Positions 7,661 to 15,611 of a DNA stretch of 40,692 nt are shown here, piece by piece. This DNA is from Caldivirga sp. UBA161. GTDB lineage: Archaea; Thermoproteota; Thermoprotei; Thermoproteales; Thermocladiaceae. The translations under genes were made by a program, and so were the position numbers. The notes beneath the pieces were generated by a model. It did not search any database. It was not told the origin of the DNA and saw nothing but the letters and a program-made list of their open reading frames with translations. The stretch spans positions 90,596 to 131,287 of the forward strand of contig NZ_DAXS01000068.1 of NCBI RefSeq assembly GCF_002506515.1, given 5' to 3'. Every line of letters starts with the position of its first letter. Within the stretch, counting starts at the first letter, position 1.

Positions 7661-8884
7661 GTGATTAACCAGCAGAACATGATTAACAGAGGGGTTAGGA
7701 GGATAATGGTTGGTGATCACGCAGTTGCTGAGGCCGTTAAGATGGCTAGGGTTAACGTAGTCTCAGCATATCCAATAACACCCCAGACGCTGATAGTTGA
7801 GAGGTTAAGTGAGATTATTGATAGGGGCGAGTTGAAGGCTGATTTCATAAGGGTTGAAAGTGAGTTCGCAGCCCTAGCCTCAGTGTATGGTGCATCAGCC
7901 GCAGGGGCAAGGGCCTTTACAGCCACCTCAAGCCACGGATTATTCTACATGTATGAGATGCTTTGGTGGGCTGCAGCATCAAGGTTACCCCTCGTCATGG
8001 CTGTAGTAACCAGGGCACTTGGACCACCGTGGAATATTCACGATGAGCACACTGACCTATTGGCAATAAGGGATAGCGGGTGGATTATAGGTATGGCATC
8101 AAGCGTACAGGAGGCCTTTGACATGACTCTTACAGCATTTAGGATAAGTGAGGATGAAAGAGTCTTATTACCAGTGGCGGTGGGGCTTGATGGATTCGTG
8201 CTAAGTCACACAACTGAACCAATTTACATCCCCTACCAGGAGGATGTTGACGCTTGGTTACCTCCAAGGAACCCTAAGGTACCTTATGTCATTGAACCCG
8301 GTGGGGAACCAGTAACCCTAGGTAACTTACCTAAATCTGACCTATACCATGAGCTTCATAAGGCTTACATGGATGAGTCAATGGGTGAGGCTAAAAGAGT
8401 AATAACTGAGGCGTATAATGAATACAGTAAGTTAACTGGAAGGGATTATGAACCATTAATCGAATGCTACAGGTGCAGTGACGCTAAGTACCTAGCAGTA
8501 ACCATGGGTGCATGGAGTGGGGATGCTGAAATCGCTATTGATGAATTAAGGAATGAGGGTTACCAGGTGGGCCTCATTAGGATCAGGTACATTAGGCCAT
8601 TTCCTGACGACGAGCTTTTAGAACGCATCAATGGGGTTAAGGGAGTTATTGTGTTTGATAGGGATTACTCAATGGGCTTCGGTGGAATACTGGCTGGTGA
8701 ATTAATGGGTCTAGTGCCTAGTAACGTATCCTTTAAGGGTGTTGTTGCAGGATTAGCTGGTGTTGATGTATCACCAAGTGAATTCCAAACCATTATAAGG
8801 GATTTCATAAATAATACTGAAATTAATGGCGCCATGAGGGTTAGGAGGTGGTGGTACATACCTAATACTAATGGTGGTGATTAA
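7661..8884 (+). CDS. porA: 2-oxoacid:ferredoxin oxidoreductase, alpha subunit
   Basis: 407 residues, the usual alpha length. The signature YPITPQT (37-43), which lines the substrate pocket, is followed by ESEFAALASVYGASAAGAR and the ALGPPWNIHDEHTDLLAIRD region. The C-terminal transketolase-like domain carries VGLIRIRYIRPFPD. The GTG start abuts the delta stop, with GGTGG seven bases upstream. It forms the core with the beta subunit. Three- and two-subunit relatives (2-oxoglutarate type) fuse gamma and alpha; here they are separate, as in pyruvate and 2-oxoisovalerate enzymes. Confidence 0.93.
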   Translation: MINQQNMINRGVRRIMVGDHAVAEAVKMARVNVVSAYPITPQTLIVERLSEIIDRGELKADFIRVESEFAALASVYGASAAGARAFTATSSHGLFYMYEMLWWAAASRLPLVMAVVTRALGPPWNIHDEHTDLLAIRDSGWIIGMASSVQEAFDMTLTAFRISEDERVLLPVAVGLDGFVLSHTTEPIYIPYQEDVDAWLPPRNPKVPYVIEPGGEPVTLGNLPKSDLYHELHKAYMDESMGEAKRVITEAYNEYSKLTGRDYEPLIECYRCSDAKYLAVTMGAWSGDAEIAIDELRNEGYQVGLIRIRYIRPFPDDELLERINGVKGVIVFDRDYSMGFGGILAGELMGLVPSNVSFKGVVAGLAGVDVSPSEFQTIIRDFINNTEINGAMRVRRWWYIPNTNGGD

Positions 8885-8886
8885 TC

Positions 8887-9798
8887 ATGGTTACCATGAG
8901 CGAACTCCACAAGTATGGGAGGACTAAGTTAATAATGCCTGGTACAGCAGCATGCCCAGGCTGCCCACTTCAAATAGGCTTAAGGCAATTAATAATGGCA
9001 CTGGAGGGGAAGTTAACCCTCGTTATACCTGCTGGGTGCTCAAGTGTAATACCTGGAGCGGCCCCATATACATCGTTCACAGTACCAGTTATGCATGTAC
9101 CCTTCGCCTCAAGCCCATCAGTGGCCAGTGGTTTAGTTAGGGCGCTTAGGGCCAGGGGTGTTGATGGTCATGTGGTTGTTTGGGCTGGTGATGGGGCAAC
9201 AGCAGACATAGGCTTCGCAGCCTTAAGTGGAGCAGCCTATAGGAATGAAGACATAATCTATATTTTAGCTGATAATGAGGCTTACATGAATACTGGTATT
9301 CAGGCTAGTGGAACTACACCCAAGAAGGCTTGGACTACAACATCCCCAAGGGGGAAGGCTGAGGATAAGAAGGATGTGGCGTTAATCATGCTTATGCATA
9401 AGGTACCCTACGTGGCTACAGCCAGTATAGCTTATCCAATAGACTTTATTGATAAGGTTAGGAGGGCAGCTTCAATAAGGGGCTTTAAGTTCATACACCT
9501 TCACGCACCATGCCCTCCAGGTTGGAAGTTCCCAGATGACTACACGGTTAAGGTGGCTAGGTTAGCTGTTGAAACCGGAATGTGGATTCTTTGGGAGTAT
9601 TACCAAGGTAAGTTAACGATTAGTCCACCCAGCGCCCCCTATAGGGATAAGCAGAGGCGTAAGCCTATTGAGGAGTACATACGTATACAAGGCCGCTTCG
9701 CGCAATTAAGTAAGGATGATGTTAGGGAAATTGAGGCCATGGTTGATCAAGAGTGGGGAGTATTAATGAGGTTAGCTAACATATTTAATATTAGTTAA
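8887..9798 (+). CDS. porB: 2-oxoacid:ferredoxin oxidoreductase, beta (thiamine diphosphate) subunit
   Basis: 303 residues. The thiamine diphosphate and Mg2+ site is seen as GDGATADIGF (101-110) plus ADNEAYMNTG (128-137). Four cysteines expected to hold the proximal 4Fe-4S cluster are Cys23 and Cys26 (ACPGCP), Cys51 and Cys209 (HAPCPPGW). TTSPRGKAEDKKD resembles the loop of pyruvate-type beta subunits. The ATG lies two bases after the alpha stop, and GGTGGTGATT just upstream is a good ribosome binding site. It is the last gene of the operon; the next gene has its own TATA box. Confidence 0.93.
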   Translation: MVTMSELHKYGRTKLIMPGTAACPGCPLQIGLRQLIMALEGKLTLVIPAGCSSVIPGAAPYTSFTVPVMHVPFASSPSVASGLVRALRARGVDGHVVVWAGDGATADIGFAALSGAAYRNEDIIYILADNEAYMNTGIQASGTTPKKAWTTTSPRGKAEDKKDVALIMLMHKVPYVATASIAYPIDFIDKVRRAASIRGFKFIHLHAPCPPGWKFPDDYTVKVARLAVETGMWILWEYYQGKLTISPPSAPYRDKQRRKPIEEYIRIQGRFAQLSKDDVREIEAMVDQEWGVLMRLANIFNIS

Positions 9799-9814
9799 TT
9801 AACCTAAGGCTTTA

Positions 9815-9825
9815 AGCTTTTAAAC
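9815..9825 (+). promoter_or_regulatory. Core promoter of the glucose dehydrogenase gene
   Basis: GCTTTTAAAC lies about 26 nt before ATG 9845, consistent with leaderless transcription. Confidence 0.55.
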
Positions 9826-9844
9826 AGGTAAAAGAATAGCGCGC

Positions 9845-10945
9845 ATGAAGGCTATTGTAGTTAAGCCTCCGAAACCTGGAGTGGAGGTTAGGGATTTAAC
9901 CCAAGTGATTAGGCATGGTTCAGGTACTGTTAAGGTAAGGATACTTGAAAACGGCATATGTGGTACTGACCGTGAAATAGTTAGGGGTGAATTAACAACC
10001 GCTAGACCACCTGAGGGTAGGGATTGGCTTGTCCTTGGTCACGAAGCCCTAGGCATTGTTGAGGATTCAAGTGACCCAAGGTTTAAACCAGGTGACTTAG
10101 TAATGCCAATTAATAGGAGGAGTTACCACGGCAAATGCCTCAACTGCCTGGTGGGTAGGCCAGATTTCTGCGAGGCTAATGAGTTTGTTGAGGCAGGTAT
10201 TATTGGAATGGATGGTTTCATGGTTGAGTACTGGTATGATGACCCCAAGTATCTTGTTAAAGTACCTAAGAACATAGCTGATATAGCAGTCATGGCTCAA
10301 CCCCTCTCTGATCTTGAGAAGTCGGTTGAGGAGATACTTAATGTCCAGAGGAGGCTCATTTGGACTTGTGATGATGGAACATATAATTGCAGGAGGAGTA
10401 TAGTTTTCGGCACAGGCTCAACAGGAATACTAATTTCACTACTGCTTAGGACCATAGGATTTGAGGTATATGTAGCTAATAGGAGGGATCCACTTGAGAG
10501 TGAAGCTAAGATAACTGAGGAGGCTGGTATAATTTACTATAATTACTCTAAGGATGGTTTAGATAAACTTAAGTCAATGGGCTTCGACCTAGTGGTGGAT
10601 ACTACCGGTGCTTCAGCATCATTAATTGGCCATGAGATTGAGATGCTTAAGCCAAACGGCATACTAGGCTTATTCGGGTTTCCAGCTGAGGGTGAGTTAA
10701 CGTTAAGGTATGATGTTATACAGAGGTTCATTTACAAATCCAATGCAATAGTGGGTTTAATAAATGGTCAGAAACCGCACTTCCAGCAGGCCCTTGCACA
10801 CTTAGCTCAATGGAAGTCTATTTGGCCCACTGTGGCTAATTCTTTAATAACTAGGGTTGTTGATGTTAATGATGATAAGGAGCTGATGCAGGTCCTTAAC
10901 CGTAAGGAGAAGGGGGAGATTAAGGTTAAGATTAAGTGGAGTTAA
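9845..10945 (+). CDS. gdh: Glucose 1-dehydrogenase (medium-chain, zinc-dependent)
   Basis: 366 residues, like Sulfolobus and Thermoproteus glucose dehydrogenases, which feed the branched Entner-Doudoroff pathway by oxidising glucose (and often galactose) to the lactone. The catalytic zinc ligands are Cys39 in GICGTD and His66-Glu67 in GHEALG. The sequence KCLNCLVGRPDFCE (97-110) gives three of the four structural-zinc cysteines (98, 101, 109); the first position holds His95 instead of Cys. The nucleotide fold has VFGTGSTGILIS followed by VANRR, where the Arg pair suggests NADP use. QKPHFQQAL near the C-terminus is family-typical. It ends two bases from the convergent DHH gene. Confidence 0.9.
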   Translation: MKAIVVKPPKPGVEVRDLTQVIRHGSGTVKVRILENGICGTDREIVRGELTTARPPEGRDWLVLGHEALGIVEDSSDPRFKPGDLVMPINRRSYHGKCLNCLVGRPDFCEANEFVEAGIIGMDGFMVEYWYDDPKYLVKVPKNIADIAVMAQPLSDLEKSVEEILNVQRRLIWTCDDGTYNCRRSIVFGTGSTGILISLLLRTIGFEVYVANRRDPLESEAKITEEAGIIYYNYSKDGLDKLKSMGFDLVVDTTGASASLIGHEIEMLKPNGILGLFGFPAEGELTLRYDVIQRFIYKSNAIVGLINGQKPHFQQALAHLAQWKSIWPTVANSLITRVVDVNDDKELMQVLNRKEKGEIKVKIKWS

Positions 10946-10947
10946 TT

Positions 10948-11904
10948 TTACTTAATCTCTCTAAGTTTTTCACCTAACATATTCTCTAGGCTGCTTACTA
11001 TTAAGTTAAGAACCTTAATGTACGGTTGCTTAACCTTAGTTACTAACATGCCGGCACCCTCATGACCACCACCCTCACCTCCTAATTCCTCAGCAATCTT
11101 ACTTAGAACCATGGCGACATTAATTAACCTTGATCTTGCAGCAATCCTTAATTCATCACCATGATCAGAAACCACAAATGCAGCATCACAGCCAATGTCA
11201 AGGAGCTTACCAGCCACTAAGCCTTCATATGCATTTACATTAGTCACGCACACTATCATTGATCCAGCCCTATATGGTATAAGCCTTATTGAACCCTTAA
11301 CCAACGCTATTTTAGCTGATTCATCAAGTTCCCTAACCAGTAATGCTAAGGCATCCTTATAATTGACTCCACTAACCTTAAGTAGCCAAGTTACTGTCTC
11401 AAAGGTTCCTTGAGTTGCCCTACTGAATCTATTTGTTTCACTTAATATTGCCGCTAACGCTAACTTAGCCATTAATTCACTAGGTGCGTAACCTAATTCC
11501 CTTAATACACTTATCACCACCTCGATGGTTGATGGTGATTCAGGGTCAATGAACTCTAAATCCCCTCTAATCCCTCTAACCTCATGATGATCAAACACCA
11601 CTACCCTACTGCCCTGACATATTTCAACCCCTAACTGAACCTTATTGGCAACATCAAATAGTATTGTTAAGTCACTGCAGGTACAGGTTTGAGTGCAGTT
11701 AAGTTCAATACCCAGTCTACTAAGCACCTGCTTAGCCTCCTTATCTGCAGTACAATTATTGGTGAGGCAGCTTAACTTGCCTAATTCATTTAAGTAATCC
11801 CTAAATAATAATGCAGAGGCAAGTGAGTCTAAGTCAGGATTCCTATGAGTCATCAATGTTATTCTCGTTGATGCCTCAATTAGCCTCTTAAGCTCATTTA
11901 ACAT
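10948..11904 (-). CDS. DHH/DHHA1-family phosphoesterase
   Basis: 318 residues. The DHH domain has HRNPDLDSLASA (20-31, metal binding), LFDVAN (82-87) and VVFDHHEVRG (102-111). The DHHA1 domain shows GGEGGGHEGAGM near residue 280, the substrate-binding glycine loop. Family members are manganese-dependent phosphodiesterases or exonucleases that remove nucleotides from short oligonucleotides or act on pAp or cyclic dinucleotides; which one applies is not readable. Unusually it has five cysteines within about 31 residues (46, 51, 70, 74, 76). It shares a compact bidirectional promoter with the gene at 11957. Confidence 0.85.
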   Translation of the reverse strand: MLNELKRLIEASTRITLMTHRNPDLDSLASALLFRDYLNELGKLSCLTNNCTADKEAKQVLSRLGIELNCTQTCTCSDLTILFDVANKVQLGVEICQGSRVVVFDHHEVRGIRGDLEFIDPESPSTIEVVISVLRELGYAPSELMAKLALAAILSETNRFSRATQGTFETVTWLLKVSGVNYKDALALLVRELDESAKIALVKGSIRLIPYRAGSMIVCVTNVNAYEGLVAGKLLDIGCDAAFVVSDHGDELRIAARSRLINVAMVLSKIAEELGGEGGGHEGAGMLVTKVKQPYIKVLNLIVSSLENMLGEKLREIK

Positions 11905-11923
11905 TGATTACTGCTTAACTAAA

Positions 11924-11935
11924 CGCTTAAAAATC
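11924..11935. promoter_or_regulatory. Shared bidirectional TATA element
   Basis: CTTAAAAAT lies in the 52-nt gap between two divergent genes. It reads as TATA-like on both strands and is centred 26 nt from the minus-strand ATG (11904) and 27 nt from the plus-strand GTG (11957). No other TATA box fits either start as well. Confidence 0.5.
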
Positions 11936-11956
11936 AAACCCTACAGTAATATAAGT

Positions 11957-12325
11957 GTGGTAGCCTTTATTGAATCTACAGTTAAGGATTATGTGAAGTT
12001 ACTTGATGATAGGATAATTAAGTTAAGGGAACTCTCAAGTAAGTTAAGCGACAAGGTGTCTAATGCCAATATTGAGAACAGTAGGCTGAATATCTTAAGG
12101 TTTGAGAACAGTGAGGTATTCATAGTTAATGGTAGTGATAATGAGCAATTAATGGGCGCGCTAATGCTTATCCTGAAGTTAGCTAACTTCCAGGAAAAGC
12201 TGTATACGCTGGTTAAGAATGACTTAAGTAGGGTACCTGATGATGTTAAGATTGCTGTAATCGAACCCTTAGGCTTACCCACTAGGATAATCATGGTGCC
12301 CAATAATGCTACCACTAGTAGTTGA
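11957..12325 (+). CDS. Unknown protein, 122 residues
   Basis: I do not recognise this protein. It starts at GTG 11957. The first half (residues 5-45) is charged and helical, coiled-coil-like (DYVKLLDDRIIKLRELSSKL). The second half is a compact mixed region with a beta strand (EVFIVNGSD), a helix (LMGALMLILKLANFQEKL) and a closing strand ending in PTRIIMVPN. There is no cysteine, signal peptide or membrane helix, so it is probably cytosolic. The last 20 nt overlap the next gene, so the two are likely co-translated and may form a pair. Promoter position and codon use match the neighbours, so it is a genuine gene. Confidence 0.65.
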   Translation: MVAFIESTVKDYVKLLDDRIIKLRELSSKLSDKVSNANIENSRLNILRFENSEVFIVNGSDNEQLMGALMLILKLANFQEKLYTLVKNDLSRVPDDVKIAVIEPLGLPTRIIMVPNNATTSS

Positions 12326-12914
12326 TATAGATGAACTTAGGAAACATAGGCAGAGGATAGAGGAGTTACATTCAGCAATAAAGGTTAAGCCAATAAGTAT
12401 TAATTGGAGCATAGTGAATACTATTAGTAAAGCCCTTTCTGTTAAGGGTAATGAAAAGAAAGTAGTAGTTAAGGGTAGTAGAAGATCATTTAAGGTTGAT
12501 GATGTTGAAGTCATTATAGCAGATACAGTAAGCACGGTAAGCCAATACATGAGCATGTATAGTACCTATGCTGTGAACATGATGAGGATAAGTAGGGTCA
12601 TTGAGGGCACTGTTAATGCTAGTAAATCCCTTATATATATTGATCCATTCACAGGCACAGCAGTAATAATATTAAACCACCCAACTAAGGTGATGCTGGC
12701 TGATACAGAGTCCCTGAAGAACACCATCGATTCATTAACAATCCTAAGCACGGGCCATGGTGAAAAAACTGAAGCATCAGCTGCTCAACTCGATTTCAAG
12801 GTTGATGTAGCACCGATACTAGAGTCATTATCAGGTAAATCAGATTCGATCTACATTGAGGTTGATGATGATGTTTACTACATTATTAGGAAGTACATGC
12901 ATCATGAAGGATAA
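12306..12914 (+). CDS. Unknown protein, 202 residues, partner of the preceding gene
   Basis: Not recognised. The protein has an N-terminal helical segment (VDIDELRKHRQRIEELHSAI), a central strand-rich part with two basic stretches (NEKKVVVKGSRRS), and a long helix (about 80-105) before LIYIDPFTGTAVIILN and an acidic C-terminal part, IYIEVDDDVYYIIRKYM. No cysteine, no membrane helix. It overlaps the 122-residue gene by 20 nt in a different frame and probably belongs to the same operon under the bidirectional promoter. A structural or DNA-associated role would be a guess. Confidence 0.65.
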   Translation: MLPLVVDIDELRKHRQRIEELHSAIKVKPISINWSIVNTISKALSVKGNEKKVVVKGSRRSFKVDDVEVIIADTVSTVSQYMSMYSTYAVNMMRISRVIEGTVNASKSLIYIDPFTGTAVIILNHPTKVMLADTESLKNTIDSLTILSTGHGEKTEASAAQLDFKVDVAPILESLSGKSDSIYIEVDDDVYYIIRKYMHHEG

Positions 12915-12945
12915 TGAATATTTAAGCATATAATTCAATTAACCA

Positions 12946-13887
12946 TTAATTATCCCCTTCTTCATTACCTGTACTTGGTGATTCCTCCTCACCAGGTAGT
13001 TTCATTAACCTTATCTCCCTCTTAGTTTGCTTACTTAACTCATCCTTAAACCTACCTATGAGTGAATCAACCACAGTCATTAGCTTTTTAGAGGCTTCAA
13101 TATCAGGATACTTTAGTAGGAATGGTATGCCTGCATTATTAGCCTCACTTACGCGTGAATCAAGTGGTATTTCACCCAAGAATGGGACATTGGCCTCCTC
13201 AGCTATGCGCTTCCCCTCAGGTTCACCAAACAAGTAATACGTCTTACCTGTATCTGGGCAAGTGAAGCAGCACATATTCTCAATAACACCAATCACAGGT
13301 ACTTTAACCTTCCTGGAGAAGTCAATAGCCTTCTTAACTATCCTACCTGAAACATCCCCAGGAGCCGACACAATTATACTACCTGTTAACTGGCCACTGA
13401 GGGCTTGGGCTATGGTTAATGGTGCATCACCAGTACCTGGAGGTAGGTCAATCATCATTACGTCTAAGTCACCCCAATCAACCTTAGATAGGAAGTCCTC
13501 AATAGCCTTAGTTACTAAGGCCCCTCTCCATATTACTGCCGAATTCTCACTTGGGAGGAGGAAGTCAATGGACACAACCTTAATGCCCAATGGCCCAACA
13601 GTTGGTATTATTAAATCCCTCTTATCATCATAGTAGAGGGGGCTACCTACAAGCCCCAGTAGCTTAGGTATGGTTGGCCCATAAATATCAGCATCAAGAA
13701 CCCCAACCTTTAACCCCCTTAGGGCGAAGCCAACAGCCAATGAGGCGGTTATAAGGCTCTTGCCAACTCCACCCTTACCACTCATTACAGCGAACTTAAG
13801 CTTAACATTACCTGCACTGAAACTTAACTTAATCTGCTGCTTCTGAGGCTGCTGAACCTTAACGTTAATATTAGACTTATTACTCAT
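12946..13887 (-). CDS. Mrp/NBP35-family Fe-S cluster carrier ATPase
   Basis: 313 residues. The deviant Walker A GKGGVGKS (37-44), GVLDADIYGPT and MIDLPPGTGDAPLT define the Mrp/ApbC/NBP35 group, which assembles or carries Fe-S clusters on a homodimer. The cluster-binding CxxC appears in ENMCCFTCPDTGKTYYLFG; the extra Cys just before it gives CCxxC. A Gln-rich N-terminal extension of about 25 residues and a Glu/Ser-rich tail (GEEESPSTGNEEGDN) flank the core. A TATA box (ATTTATAAGG, about 13908-13918) lies 25 nt before the ATG. It probably supplies clusters to enzymes such as the ferredoxin oxidoreductase nearby. Confidence 0.92.
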   Translation of the reverse strand: MSNKSNINVKVQQPQKQQIKLSFSAGNVKLKFAVMSGKGGVGKSLITASLAVGFALRGLKVGVLDADIYGPTIPKLLGLVGSPLYYDDKRDLIIPTVGPLGIKVVSIDFLLPSENSAVIWRGALVTKAIEDFLSKVDWGDLDVMMIDLPPGTGDAPLTIAQALSGQLTGSIIVSAPGDVSGRIVKKAIDFSRKVKVPVIGVIENMCCFTCPDTGKTYYLFGEPEGKRIAEEANVPFLGEIPLDSRVSEANNAGIPFLLKYPDIEASKKLMTVVDSLIGRFKDELSKQTKREIRLMKLPGEEESPSTGNEEGDN

Positions 13888-14007
13888 TAATGATCAGCTT
13901 AACTAACCCCTTATAAATCCTTCCACATTACCAATCAATAAACTGCCGCATCTCAATATGGGGGAATAATCCATGTATTAAGGTATACTTAGAGTTCGAG
14001 AGAAAAA

Positions 14008-14018
14008 CTTAAAAAATA
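14008..14018 (+). promoter_or_regulatory. TATA box of tRNA-Ile
   Basis: CTTAAAAAATA is centred about 27 nt before the first base of the tRNA at 14040. Confidence 0.55.
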
Positions 14019-14039
14019 ATGTAACCAGCATGTTAATGA

Positions 14040-14127
14040 GGGCCCGTAGCTTAGCCAGGTTAAAGCGCCCGGCTGATAACCTGCGTCAGAGACCGGGAGA
14101 ACGTGGGTTCAAATCCCACCGGGCCCA
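14040..14127 (+). tRNA. tRNA-Ile(GAT) with a 13-nt intron
   Basis: The acceptor stem is GGGCCCG/CGGGCCC, the D stem GCTT/AAGC, the anticodon stem CCCGG/CCGGG, and the T stem GTGGG/CCCAC with loop TTCAAAT. The discriminator is A and no CCA is encoded. The mature anticodon loop is CTGATAA (anticodon GAT). Thirteen extra bases, 14079-14091, sit at the canonical 37/38 position. CTGA (14073-14076) pairs with TCAG (14086-14089), leaving 3-nt bulges TAA and AGA around the cut sites, a bulge-helix-bulge motif for the archaeal splicing endonuclease. Confidence 0.95.
14079..14091 (+). other. tRNA-Ile intron
   Basis: ACCTGCGTCAGAG interrupts the anticodon loop between positions 37 and 38. The second half pairs with the anticodon-loop bases, forming the splicing motif described for the tRNA. 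Confidence 0.85.
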
Positions 14128-14509
14128 CTAATCTACCTGTAATCCTTAAGGCAGTAAATAATATATAAAAGCCAAGCCCCCTACCGGTAAATTCAATATT
14201 AAGGATTAGTGGAAACTAAGTCCCCTAAACCATAATCACCATGAAGCCATTAAAGATACTTCCTCTCTCCAATCATTGGCATTCCAACCCCTTACTCTTA
14301 TCCTCTGAACACTTTAGACCCCAAGGAGATTAATGTTGGTCACTAATGAGGCTTATATCTAGTGTGCATAAACCCTTGGTTATTTATTGCTATAATTTAA
14401 TAAACATAAAAGCAATCAGCGTTAATGATATCACTTAATTTCTCTCGCATCTGATTACTACCTGAGGTTGATGCCGAGAAGATAAATAAATCCCAGTGGA
14501 TTTAAGCTC
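14128..14509. other. Gene-poor stretch after tRNA-Ile
   Basis: 382 nt without a convincing gene. Only short frames occur, the best being about 30 codons from ATG 14222 with no recognisable motif. Its last part holds the likely promoter of the next gene (AAATAAAT, about 14484-14491). The tract has many stops in all frames and looks like decayed or foreign sequence. Confidence 0.5.
14485..14500 (+). repeat. Direct repeat, copy 1 (promoter side of the foreign gene)
   Basis: AATAAATCCCAGTGGA is repeated with one base missing at 15268-15282, so the two copies flank the dinucleotide-binding gene. This copy also holds its likely TATA box. Confidence 0.55.
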
Positions 14510-15205
14510 ATGAGTCTCAGAAAAATGAAAATAGGTGTCCTGGGAACGGGAGAAGTAGGGCGTGCTATAGGCACTAAGCTGATCCAAGTGGGAAATGAAG
14601 TCATGCTGGGATCCCGCACTAGAGATAATCCTGCGGCAGTGGAATGGTCCCGGATTAATGGAGAAAGAGCGTACCATGGAACATTTGCAGAAGCTGCAGC
14701 CTTCGGGGATGTAATCTTTAACTGTACCAATGGCCTCTTCTCCCTAGATGCATTACGGTCAGCTGGTGAGGAGAATCTGAGTGGTAAGATATTGATTGAT
14801 GTGGCTAACGCACTGGAATTCTCCGATGATCAACCTATACTTACTTCATGCAGGGAATCCCTAGCAGAGAGAATACAGCAGGCTTTCCCAGAGGCCAAGG
14901 TGGTGAAGACTCTGAACTTCGTGGGTTATGAGGTTATGGTAAATCCATCGCTTCTCAAGGAAGGGGAACGACAAATGTTGATTGCAGGTAATGATGTAGA
15001 AGCAAAGAGGCTAGTGGAGAGAATGCTGAAAGAGTGGTTTGGTTGGGAGGAGGTTATGGATCTGGGGGATATTAAGGCAGCCAAGGCATTAGAGATGCTT
15101 GTACCACTGTGGTTTAGGGTATTCGAGACAATGGGGACTACAATCTTCGGATTCAAGGTAGTCCCCCCACATGGAGTAAAGGACTATAAGCGCAAAACAA
15201 ACTAA
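14510..15205 (+). CDS. NAD(P)-binding Rossmann protein of the F420-dependent NADP reductase-like family
   Basis: 231 residues. The N-terminal KIGVLGTGEVGRAIGTKL (residues 7-24) is a GxGxxG dinucleotide-binding loop, followed by VMLGSRTRDNPAA, where Ser-Arg-Thr is typical of NADP-binding members of this family (COG2085-like, related to F420H2:NADP oxidoreductase and to the N-terminal domain of pyrroline-5-carboxylate reductase). VVKTLNFVGYEVM is the family's second landmark. The real substrate is unknown. Codon use is unlike the surroundings: arginine is often CGT, CGC, CGG or CGA where neighbours use AGG almost only. With gene-poor flanks and a tRNA upstream, it was probably acquired by transfer. 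Confidence 0.8.
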   Translation: MSLRKMKIGVLGTGEVGRAIGTKLIQVGNEVMLGSRTRDNPAAVEWSRINGERAYHGTFAEAAAFGDVIFNCTNGLFSLDALRSAGEENLSGKILIDVANALEFSDDQPILTSCRESLAERIQQAFPEAKVVKTLNFVGYEVMVNPSLLKEGERQMLIAGNDVEAKRLVERMLKEWFGWEEVMDLGDIKAAKALEMLVPLWFRVFETMGTTIFGFKVVPPHGVKDYKRKTN

Positions 15206-15267
15206 CACGAAAAAGAATACAGCTCTTTAGGAGTGTGATGATGAGTGGAAATACCTAAGGAGTATTG

Positions 15268-15282
15268 AATAAATCCAGTGGA
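15268..15282 (+). repeat. Direct repeat, copy 2
   Basis: AATAAATCCAGTGGA matches 14485-14500 apart from one C. It lies 62 nt after the foreign gene. Confidence 0.5.
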
Positions 15283-15426
15283 GGGGGCTAAAATAATGAA
15301 TTCATTGATGCCATGTTTTGGATTAAAATTGAATGACTATATTTAAAGACAGGAGTTAAAGCCTTGACAACTATGTTAAAAGATCTCCACGGGCTTCTTC
15401 AGTATCATTGAGTAAACCTCAAAGTC

Positions 15427-15467
15427 ATGACCGCCTCCTCCTTATCTTGAAGGGTGAGAGTTCCCTA
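15427..15467 (-). mobile_element. Possible IS200/IS605-type end relic (degenerate)
   Basis: On the plus strand GACCGCCTCCTC precedes a stem CTTATCTT/AGGGTGAG (eight pairs counting wobbles, 2-nt loop) and then AGTTCC. The order matches the better copy at 29055-29096. It is the most degenerate but one of four such elements, and no transposase gene is nearby. Confidence 0.35.
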
Positions 15468-15611
15468 GGGGTATTGTGGATTATTTCCCTTTTTATAGAG
15501 GCTATTACGTTGCTATAATCGATATTGTGGAGGTAAATTGACCTCAATTCATCATCTCCCTAAAGTTAACTACTATAATACACTCAACTTCAAGGAATTA
15601 ACATTTACCTT

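Noticed and set aside
14435..14730. Minus-strand frames over the start of the foreign gene
   Set aside because: They overlap the well-supported dinucleotide-binding protein and show no domain.
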